Source of the DNA: Actinomadura terrae
GTDB lineage: Bacteria; Actinomycetota; Actinomycetes; Streptosporangiales; Streptosporangiaceae
Direction: 5' to 3'
NCBI RefSeq assembly: GCF_022751215.1
Contig: NZ_JAICDG010000002.1
Coordinates: 1,426,001-1,490,000, forward strand
Length of the DNA: 64,000 nucleotides
In this document: one piece after another, positions 25,925-32,051 of the stretch
Numbering within the stretch: the first letter of the stretch is position 1
How the letters are laid out: each line of letters opens with the position of its first letter
The notes under the pieces: model-generated
Seen by the model: only the letters and a program-made list of their open reading frames with translations
The model's database searches: none
Told to the model about the DNA's origin: nothing
Made by a program: the position numbers and the translations under genes

Positions 25925-26224
25925 TCAGTGACCCGAGGCCACCACGGAGCTGCTCGCGCAGGTGAACGAGCTGTTGGGGTTCTCCGAGCTGAGGCCCAGG
26001 GCCCCGACGAGGCCGCCCTGCGAGTGGGTGATGGTGCCCTGGCAGTTCGGGACGACCGCCGTGGTGCCCCCGCCGCCGTGGCCGTGGCCGCCACCGGCGT
26101 TGAGGTTGGTGTTGGTGTTGTCGTTGTCGCTGCCGCCGCCGACGATGAGGGTCGACAGCACGGCGCGCTCGGGCAGGACCTCGCCGGCCAGCAGGTCGAG
26201 CTCGGTGTAGCTGAAGGACTTCAT
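25925..26224 (-). CDS. Candidate RiPP precursor peptide 2 (two-Cys core, Gly/His-rich spacer)
   Basis: A 99-residue peptide. The N-terminal leader-like block SYTELDLLAGEVLPERAVLST parallels precursor 1 (EVLPER at residues 15-20). Next come an Asn/Asp-rich stretch (NDNTNTNLN) and GGGHGHGGGG, then a core from Cys61 (NCQG) to Cys89 (NSSFTC) with 27 residues between. The cores share G-L-L/V-G, a Gly-Leu step and P.SSFTC. It is the first gene of the leftward unit, with AAGGAA six bases before the ATG. Whether the Cys pair forms a disulfide, a thioether or another link cannot be told. No dedicated modifying enzyme other than the M50 protein is adjacent. Confidence 0.72.
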   Translation of the reverse strand: MKSFSYTELDLLAGEVLPERAVLSTLIVGGGSDNDNTNTNLNAGGGHGHGGGGTTAVVPNCQGTITHSQGGLVGALGLSSENPNSSFTCASSSVVASGH

Positions 26225-26497
26225 GAGGTTCCTTTTCTTTCCTGTCACGCCCGGGATCTCAAGGTGGATACCGGATGTCCCATACCTCGCCACGGGTCGA
26301 GGCGAAGTAGCTCTACGTATAGCAGATGTCACTGATGGTGGCCAAGCCTGGGGCGCGGCTCCGGTCGGTCGTGTCGGCCGTCCCCGGCGCACCGATCCCT
26401 TGCGCCCAGGGGCCTGTGGCATTTCGATCGGCGGAGGCATGTCGTTCACAGATTGGGTAGGCACCGAGGCGCAGGGCACCGATCAAGGAGGGGCGGC
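26225..26497. promoter_or_regulatory. Divergent promoter region of the peptide locus and ferritin-like gene
   Basis: The 273 bases between precursor 2 (leftward) and the ferritin-like gene (rightward) hold no convincing gene. In the leftward direction TTGGCC and TATACG, spaced 18 bases, are a weak match to a housekeeping promoter near 26320-26350, in a locally AT-richer patch (TCTACGTATAGC). This is a suggestion only. Confidence 0.3.
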
Positions 26498-27034
26498 ATG
26501 GCCGACAACAGCTTCAGCATCGATGTGGCGGCGATCAGGCAGCGGGCCCGCCAGAAGATGGACGACGGTCCGCTGACCGACGGGTACCGGCGCAGCGCGA
26601 GCGAGGTCGTGGGCGTGCTCAACGACGTCCTCGCGACCGAGATCGTCTGCTGGATGCGCTACTCGCGGCACGCCATCAGCGCGACGGGGATCGACCGGGC
26701 GCAGGTCGCGGCGGAGTTCCACGAGCACGCGGAGGAGGAGCGCGACCACGCGATGCGCGTCGCCGAGCGCATCAGCCAGCTCGGCGGCGACCCCGACTTC
26801 GACCCGAAGACGCTCGCGGAGCGCGCGCACACGACCTACGAGACCTTCTCCGACGACGACCTGAAGGGGATGCTGGAGGAGAACCTCGTCGCCGAGCGCA
26901 TCGTGATCGAGTCCTACCAGGAGATCATCCGCTGGCTGGCCGGCGGCGACGTCACCACGCGCCGCCTGATGGAGCAGATCCTCGCCGAGGAGGAGGAGCA
27001 CGCCGACGACATCATGGACCTCCTGGGCAGATGA
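26498..27034 (+). CDS. Ferritin-like / bacterioferritin-type protein
   Basis: A 178-residue four-helix protein. Glu in NDVLATEIVCWMRY, then EFHEHAEEERDHAMRVAERI (E..H metal ligands) and LVAERIVIESYQEIIRW, with EEEEHADDIMDLLGR at the end, reproduce the di-iron ligands of ferritin-like proteins. Bacterioferritin and DPS-like iron storage or oxidation are the nearest known roles. No clear haem-ligand Met can be assigned. The start at 26498 has an AAGGAGGGG site. It is divergent from the RiPP-like locus, with no obvious functional tie. Confidence 0.85.
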   Translation: MADNSFSIDVAAIRQRARQKMDDGPLTDGYRRSASEVVGVLNDVLATEIVCWMRYSRHAISATGIDRAQVAAEFHEHAEEERDHAMRVAERISQLGGDPDFDPKTLAERAHTTYETFSDDDLKGMLEENLVAERIVIESYQEIIRWLAGGDVTTRRLMEQILAEEEEHADDIMDLLGR

Positions 27035-27085
27035 CCTTGGGCGAGTCTTGACGATTCAGTTCGGACCAGGGGGTACGCGGACAGC

Positions 27086-28054
27086 ATGGAATTCGGATAC
27101 ACGCTGCTCTGCGAACAGACCCCACCGAAACAGCTCGTCACCGACCTCGTCGAGGCCGAGGAGGCGGGCTTCTCCTACTCGGTGATCTCCGACCACTACT
27201 TCCCGTGGCTGGAGGAGATGGGCCATTCCGCCTATGCCTGGTCGGTGCTCGGCGCGCTGGCCCAGGCCACCGACCGCATCCCACTGATGACGTTCGTGAC
27301 CTGCCCGACCATGCGCTACCACCCGGCCGTGGTGGCGCAGAAGGCCGCGACCGTGGGCGTCCTGTCCGACGGCCGCTTCACGCTCGGCCTCGGCGCGGGC
27401 GAGAACCTGAACGAGCACGTCGTCGGGCGCGGCTGGCCTTCGGTGGACGTCCGGCACGAGATGTTCACCGAGGCCGTGGAGATCATCCGGGCCCTGTTCG
27501 GCGGCGACTACGTCAACTACCGGGGCCGCCACTTCACCGTCGACTCCGCCAAGATCTACGACCTGCCGCCCCACCCGGTCCGCATCGGCATGGCCGCCTC
27601 GGGCCCCCGCTCCGCCCACCTCGCCGCCCGGCACGCCGACGCCCTGATCTCCGACCAGCCGCTCGGCGACGTCGTCCGGCTGTTCAAGAACGAGGCCGGC
27701 GTGGGCAAGCCGGCCTACGGCCAGATCCCGATCGGCTTCGGCGACGACCTGGAGGAGGCCAGGCAGCGCGCCTACCGGACGTGGCGGTTCTCCGCCCCGG
27801 GCTGGAAGGTGATGGCCGAGCTCCCGGGCCCGGTCAACTTCGAGGCCGCCTCCGGGACCGTCCGCCCGGAGGACGTCCTGAAGTCGATCCCGTGCGGGAA
27901 CAACGTCGAGGACTACATCGAGGCCGTCCAGCAGTGGTCGGACGCGGGCTTCACCCACGTCTCCTTCTGCCAGAGCGGCGCCGGCCACCAGAAGGACTTC
28001 CGGACGTGGGCGGAGTACGACCTGCTCCCCGCCCTCCGCGAACGCTTCCCCTGA
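27086..28054 (+). CDS. LLM-class F420-dependent oxidoreductase (TIGR03557-like)
   Basis: A 322-residue TIM-barrel flavin enzyme of the luciferase-like superfamily. The N-terminus MEFGYTLLCEQTPPKQLV, the SDHYFPWLEEMGHSAYAW motif and the GRFTLGLGAGENLNEHVVG loop mark the subgroup related to F420-dependent glucose-6-phosphate dehydrogenase. It would use coenzyme F420, which fits an actinomycete. The substrate cannot be read from the sequence. The ATG at 27086 matches the family start. The gene ends 11 bases before the convergent MerR gene, so the two transcripts probably overlap. Confidence 0.88.
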   Translation: MEFGYTLLCEQTPPKQLVTDLVEAEEAGFSYSVISDHYFPWLEEMGHSAYAWSVLGALAQATDRIPLMTFVTCPTMRYHPAVVAQKAATVGVLSDGRFTLGLGAGENLNEHVVGRGWPSVDVRHEMFTEAVEIIRALFGGDYVNYRGRHFTVDSAKIYDLPPHPVRIGMAASGPRSAHLAARHADALISDQPLGDVVRLFKNEAGVGKPAYGQIPIGFGDDLEEARQRAYRTWRFSAPGWKVMAELPGPVNFEAASGTVRPEDVLKSIPCGNNVEDYIEAVQQWSDAGFTHVSFCQSGAGHQKDFRTWAEYDLLPALRERFP

Positions 28055-28065
28055 TCGGCCGCGCG

Positions 28066-28446
28066 TCAGTCCCGGGCGGGGTCCTGGTCGAGACGCCGTT
28101 GGAGACCCGCGTTGATGCGCTGGGCCTCGGCGAGCTGGTCCTCAAGGATGATGATGCGGCAGGCCGCGTCCAGTGCGGTGCCCTCGTCCACCAGGTCGCG
28201 GGCGCGTTGGGCCAGGCGCAGCTGGTAGCGCGAGTAGCGGCGGTGGCCGCCGGCGGAGCGCTGCGGGACGAACAGCTTCGCGGCGTCCAGACCGCGCAGG
28301 AACGCCGGGGTGACGCCGAGGATCTCGGCGGCCCGCCCCATGCTGTAGGCGGGGTAATCCTCATCGTCCAGCTTGCCGTCCAGGCCGCCGTCCGGCACCG
28401 GATCGGCGTCGGGGGCCCGGGTCTGAAGCGGCTGAGGTGGTTTCAT
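28066..28446 (-). CDS. MerR-family transcriptional regulator
   Basis: A 126-residue regulator. A disordered, Pro/Asp-rich N-terminus (about 30 residues) leads to a MerR winged helix: YSMGRAAEILGVTPAFLRGLDAAKLFVPQR and GGHRRYSRYQLRLAQRARDL. A short coiled coil (IIILEDQLAEAQRINAGLQR) for dimerisation follows. It lacks an effector-binding domain and Cys ligands, so it resembles the small HspR/BldC-like developmental or stress regulators and not a metal sensor. No adjacent target is clear; upstream hairpins at 28506-28536 could insulate its promoter. Confidence 0.85.
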   Translation of the reverse strand: MKPPQPLQTRAPDADPVPDGGLDGKLDDEDYPAYSMGRAAEILGVTPAFLRGLDAAKLFVPQRSAGGHRRYSRYQLRLAQRARDLVDEGTALDAACRIIILEDQLAEAQRINAGLQRRLDQDPARD

Positions 28447-28505
28447 AAACCCTTCCGTACTGTAACCGGGCGGACGCGCCCAGATCCGTCGGGGAAACGC
28501 CGACG

Positions 28506-28536
28506 GGCCCCGGCGCCGCAGGGCGGCACCGGGGCC
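28506..28536 (-). terminator. Terminator-like hairpin upstream of merR, 14-bp stem with one mismatch
   Basis: GGCCCCGGCGCCGC (28506-28519) pairs with GCGGCACCGGGGCC (28523-28536), 13 of 14 positions, around a 3-base loop. In the leftward direction it is followed by GTTTCC. It would stop transcripts entering the MerR promoter from the right. Confidence 0.6.
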
Positions 28537-28771
28537 ATGAGGTACAACACCATCTAGCCGGCCTTATGGCCGGTTCGTATCCGCACTGGCCGCCAGAGGC
28601 GGGGGTGCGGGGATCGCGGATGCGTGACCGTAGACCACCGTCCAATCTGTGGGGCTGCGGTACCCGCGCGGCGTGACTGGAGCCTGCGACGGGCGATCCC
28701 GATGGTGCCGAAGACCTCCTTTCGAATGTTTCCCACCTGCATTGACAACTGTTGCGACTTGCCTTCATGCG

Positions 28772-28795
28772 CCCGGTGGCCCGTTGGCCACCGGG
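28772..28795. terminator. Perfect 10-bp hairpin, tetraloop
   Basis: CCCGGTGGCC (28772-28781) and GGCCACCGGG (28786-28795) flank CGTT. It is an isolated strong stem-loop in a gene-poor region. It may terminate leftward transcription from the NERD gene, though it is 265 bases beyond that gene's stop. Confidence 0.5.
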
Positions 28796-29059
28796 TGTGC
28801 GGCCCGCTGTCGGAGTCCCTTGCACTGCGTTGACCCCGGCACGGCCGGGCCGCGCCATCCATCTGTCCCGGCAGTTCGTCATCTGCCGCATCTCATGGAC
28901 TTGTTCCTCTTCGATGACAGGAACACTACCCCACCCCGCACCAAAAATCTACCTCGATCAACATAGGTTTTCGAAGATCCATCGATGCGGTTGTCTGTCG
29001 TGGACGCGTCTGATCCGGCTCCGGCCCCGAGGGGCGCACGGTTTCCGCAGGACAGGGGA

Positions 29060-29857
29060 TCAGCCGCGACGTCCGGGCCGGCGGCTCGCGTGGAAGTTGT
29101 GGTCCCGCCGCACCAGGTTGACGATCTTGTCCTGGGTCGCCCGGTCCAGGTTCCCGGCCCTCCGGCGGACCTGTTCCAGCAGGTAGGGGGTTCCGACGCT
29201 GAGGGCGTCGACGCCCATCCCCTGGCATCTGCCGACGCCCGCCCGATCGTGCATGACGACGACCGCGGTGTGCACCGGGACGTTGGCCCCACGCGAGCGC
29301 AGGAACTTCTCCAGGTCCGCGGCGATCTCGGAGACCTGCCGCCCCCAGCTGCGGCCCCGGCGGTCGGCCAGCGCGCCCGTCTCGACGAGGTTCCCGTAGC
29401 GGTCGAACTTCTCGAACCACCACTCGTCGCCGCTGACGTGGACCCGGACGCCCCGTCCCTTGACCTCGATCGCCCAGACGCCGAACGGCCCGACCAGCAG
29501 ATGGTCGACTTCGCCGCGCCGGTTGGCGTAACCGCGGAAGAGCGTCCAGTCCCCGGGCAGAGAGCGTTGCAGGTCGTGCGTCACGCGTTCCTCGGCGTCG
29601 ACACCGGCCTGCTGCTGAGCCCGCCTGTGCAGCGCGGAGGTGTCGACCGCCGGGGCCTGCCGCAGCAGCGCCTGCAACTCACGGGCATGCCGTATCCACA
29701 GGCCCAACTGCCACCACCGGCGCGAAGCCCGCTGCCGCCGACGGAGGGCGTCCACGGCCTGGGCGTGCCCGGCGACCTGGCTCTGCGTACGGGCGATCGC
29801 GGCGTCGGTGCCGCGAAGCTGCGCTGCGGGATGGTCGGACAGCACCTCGATCCGCAT
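29060..29857 (-). CDS. NERD-domain (nuclease-related) protein
   Basis: A 265-residue protein. An N-terminal helical region rich in Arg/Gln (about residues 1-95) is followed by a NERD domain. GEVDHLLVGPFGVWAIEVKGRG has the Glu/Asp...Glu-x-Lys pattern of the restriction-endonuclease-like fold, with a preceding VTHDLQ helix Glu/Asp. It continues through HTAVVVMHDRAGV and ends Arg-rich. NERD proteins are suspected nucleases, some in DNA processing or defence, but no partner helicase or kinase is adjacent. The start is uncertain: ATG 29857 is used; GTG 29899 would add 14 residues, and neither has a clear ribosome site. Confidence 0.72.
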   Translation of the reverse strand: MRIEVLSDHPAAQLRGTDAAIARTQSQVAGHAQAVDALRRRQRASRRWWQLGLWIRHARELQALLRQAPAVDTSALHRRAQQQAGVDAEERVTHDLQRSLPGDWTLFRGYANRRGEVDHLLVGPFGVWAIEVKGRGVRVHVSGDEWWFEKFDRYGNLVETGALADRRGRSWGRQVSEIAADLEKFLRSRGANVPVHTAVVVMHDRAGVGRCQGMGVDALSVGTPYLLEQVRRRAGNLDRATQDKIVNLVRRDHNFHASRRPGRRG

Positions 29858-29999
29858 CGGTACAAGATAACGCCACGAACCCCCCGTTTCCGGCTCCACC
29901 GAGGGTGGCCGTTGGTGGCCAGGGGAGGCGTCCGGGGGTGGGGTTTCTGTCGTGGCGTGGTTGTACGGTCCCGGGCATGTGTCATGGGGAGTGCCGGGG

Positions 30000-30545
30000 G
30001 TGAAGGGGTTTGCGCGGCGGGAGTTTCAGCTCGTCCTGTTGCGGCGTATGGCCGACTACCAGCCCGGCATGGTGGACGAGGCGATGCGTGCGCTCGGGGC
30101 GTCCCGGACGGAGATGCGGGAGGTCAACGCGCGCTGGCAGCGGATCGTGCGGTCGCGGACGTTTCCGCGCGGGCGGCGCAGGTACGAGGCCGTGCTCGGG
30201 CCCGCGGAGACGGCGGCGCGGCGGGTCGGGGACGTGACGTGCGAGGTCGCCTCGTGGCCGCCGCTGCCGCTGTGGCCGGAGCTGCGCTTCGAGATCATGA
30301 TGGCGCCGGACGGGTCGGTCGTGCAGGAGTGGCTCGTGCGGGAGGGGGCGGCGCCGCCGGAGTCCGTCGACGAGATGGTGCCCTGGTCGTGCGTTGTCGG
30401 CGATCTGGACGGGCGGCTCGGCACGGTCGTCCATCGGGACGGGGACGCGCCCAGCCGGTGGCAGGTCACGATCTCCACGCCGGACGGTTCCACCTGTGTC
30501 GCCCATTTCGTGTGGGGGCTCCTCCAGCGCGTGGACGCCGTCTGA
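30000..30545 (+). CDS. Hypothetical protein, possible ligand-binding fold
   Basis: About 181 residues, not recognised. It starts VKGFARREFQLVLLRRMADYQ and ends in beta-rich sequence (RWQVTISTPDGSTCVAHFVWGLL). It lacks membrane segments and a signal peptide, and its composition and codon use match the neighbours, so it is likely a real gene. GTG 30000 is favoured because GGGGA lies nine bases upstream; GTG 29991 or an ATG at 29952 would lengthen it by 3 or 16 residues. It lies between the divergent NERD gene and the VOC gene with no clear operon. Confidence 0.5.
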   Translation: MKGFARREFQLVLLRRMADYQPGMVDEAMRALGASRTEMREVNARWQRIVRSRTFPRGRRRYEAVLGPAETAARRVGDVTCEVASWPPLPLWPELRFEIMMAPDGSVVQEWLVREGAAPPESVDEMVPWSCVVGDLDGRLGTVVHRDGDAPSRWQVTISTPDGSTCVAHFVWGLLQRVDAV

Positions 30546-30651
30546 AATGGCGAACGTTTGTGTGATCTTGGCGAATTCGCGCACGGGGACTGCGCTGGTA
30601 TTGCGTCCGCCTTCGTAGCGTGGTGCCCATGTGCGTTGGAGAAGGCCACCG

Positions 30652-31479
30652 ATGCCGGAGGTGACCCGGTACGCCCACGGTGCTCCGTGCTGGGCGGATC
30701 TGGCCACGCCGGACCTCGGCGTGTCCATGGCCTTCTACCGCGCGCTGTTCGGCTGGGGCTCCTACACGCTGACCGTCGCCGCGACGGGCGATTACGAGGT
30801 GTTCACCCACGGCGGCCCGGACGGGCCCACGGTCTCGGGGATGCAGCCCCTCGTCGACGACACCGAGCCGCCGTCGTGGACGTGCTACGTCCACACCGAC
30901 GACCTCGACCGCACGTTCCGCGCCGTACTGGACGAGGGCGGGACCGCGCTGGTCGAGCCCGTCACCGTCGCCAACCTCGGACGGATGGCCGTGTGCGTCG
31001 ACTCGCAGGGCGCCGACTTCGGCATCTACCAGTCCTACGACCACCGGGGCGCGGACGTGATGGACGAGGCGGACGCGCTGTGCTGGATCGAGCTGTGGTG
31101 CCGCGACACCGAGGCCGCCAAGCGCTTCTACGGCGCGGTGTTCGGCTGGACGGGCGTCGACCGCGGCTTCGACCGCTGGAACGTCGCCGACCGGGTGTAC
31201 CGTCCGGGGGTCTACACCGACTGGCTGCTGGGCGACCGTCCGCTCGCGGGGATGCTGCCGATGGACGGGTCGTCCCCGGCGCACTGGATTCCCTACTTCT
31301 GGGTCACCGACTGCGACGCGGCCACCGGCGAGGCGGTCGACCTCGGCGCCGGCACCGAGATCCCGCCGAACGACGCCGTGCACGGACGGTTCAGCGTCGT
31401 GGCCGACCCCACCGGCGCCCGCCTCGGCCTGTTCACGCCGAGCGAGGCCGTCAAGGAGTTCGTGCGGGCACGCTCATGA
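30652..31479 (+). CDS. Two-domain VOC (glyoxalase/dioxygenase fold) protein
   Basis: A 275-residue protein with two vicinal-oxygen-chelate modules. The first (about residues 1-130) has CWADLATPDLGVSMAFYRALFGW; the second (about residues 140-270) has CWIELWCRDTEAAKRFYGAVFGW and RFSVVADPTGARLGLF. Family members include resistance and glyoxalase-like proteins. The metal-ligand His/Glu set is incomplete, so binding without catalysis is possible. The start ATG 30652 has GGAGAAGG seven bases upstream. It precedes the Fxs locus by 375 bases and is probably independent of it. Confidence 0.82.
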   Translation: MPEVTRYAHGAPCWADLATPDLGVSMAFYRALFGWGSYTLTVAATGDYEVFTHGGPDGPTVSGMQPLVDDTEPPSWTCYVHTDDLDRTFRAVLDEGGTALVEPVTVANLGRMAVCVDSQGADFGIYQSYDHRGADVMDEADALCWIELWCRDTEAAKRFYGAVFGWTGVDRGFDRWNVADRVYRPGVYTDWLLGDRPLAGMLPMDGSSPAHWIPYFWVTDCDAATGEAVDLGAGTEIPPNDAVHGRFSVVADPTGARLGLFTPSEAVKEFVRARS

Positions 31480-31854
31480 TCCGCCGAATCCCGGGCGCCC
31501 GAAAAGTAGGTAATAGTCGGATTGTGCAAGATTCTCGGAAAAGACCATCGAGCGCGCGTGCACAAATCCGCACTTCTCGGCCGTGTCCGGCTCCGGCCAT
31601 CGGGCCGGACGGCTTGACTCCGACAAGCGGCGTCAAACCACACAAGGACGGCGGGGCGGGGGGGCGATCGTTTGGGTACGCTGTAACTTTCTGTCGGTAC
31701 AACCGTCGAGAACTTCGCACGTCCGGCGCGGCGGCGCGGGCGCGAGATTTTCGATCACACCGAGTTATCGCACCGAGCAAGTCTGGCCAGGATTGCCCGT
31801 ACGCTGGGAGCGTACGGTCGTTGCATACCGTCAAAGAAGACTGGATGGACGAAC
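31480..31854. promoter_or_regulatory. Leader region of the fxs operon with a 9-bp hairpin at 31797-31817
   Basis: These 375 bases are less GC-rich than the flanks and hold no credible gene. CCGTACGCT (31797-31805) and AGCGTACGG (31809-31817) form a perfect 9-bp dyad with a GGG loop, 37 bases before the fxsA ATG. That is a good place for an operator or a 5'-UTR stem-loop. A further repeat-like GGGTACGCTGTAAC near 31675 shares the TACGCT core with it. Confidence 0.5.
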
Positions 31855-32034
31855 ATGAACAATCTGCTGGAAGTAGAAGCGCCGGGGCTCAAAGATCTGC
31901 ACGACCTCACCCTGGACGAACTGGTCTCCGACGGCGAGGCGGCCCGTATCGCCGCCCGCCTGACCCGCACCGACGTCCCGGAGCGCGAGGGATCGGATCC
32001 GGTCCGGGTCGCGGCGTTCAACTCCTTTATCTAG
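31855..32034 (+). CDS. fxsA: FxsA precursor peptide (FxSxx-COOH cyclophane RiPP)
   Basis: A 59-residue peptide, short enough to be missed by length-cutoff gene calling. It begins MNNLLEVEAPGLKDLHDL and ends VAAFNSFI, so the C-terminus is F55-N56-S57-F58-I59, exactly the FxSxx-COOH signature. Family knowledge: the FxsB radical SAM enzyme joins the Phe ring to the beta-carbon of the residue two positions later, giving a three-residue cyclophane, here Phe55-Ser57. The acidic leader has LTLDELVSDGEAARIAARL as a probable recognition helix. The fxsB GTG starts 17 bases after the TAG. The ribosome site (GGATGGA) is modest. Confidence 0.9.
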   Translation: MNNLLEVEAPGLKDLHDLTLDELVSDGEAARIAARLTRTDVPEREGSDPVRVAAFNSFI

Positions 32035-32051
32035 GATAACAGAGTACGAAC

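Larger units (their letters stand above)
28447..29059. other. Gene-poor 613-base stretch with several hairpins
   Basis: No frame here has a convincing start, ribosome site and codon bias together; short leftward frames such as 28554-28862 lack family features. The stretch contains inverted repeats at 28506-28536, 28558-28573 (CCGGCC/GGCCGG around TTAT) and 28772-28795. The segment near 28905-28990 is clearly less GC-rich. A good Shine-Dalgarno-like AAGGAGG on the minus strand near 28710-28716 is not followed by a start codon, so it could mark a decayed gene. Confidence 0.55.

Noticed and set aside
28554..28862. A leftward 102-codon frame as a possible small gene or second RiPP precursor
   Set aside because: It has no ribosome site at its starts, no FxSxx or other precursor signature, and Arg/Pro/His-rich shadow-like composition.
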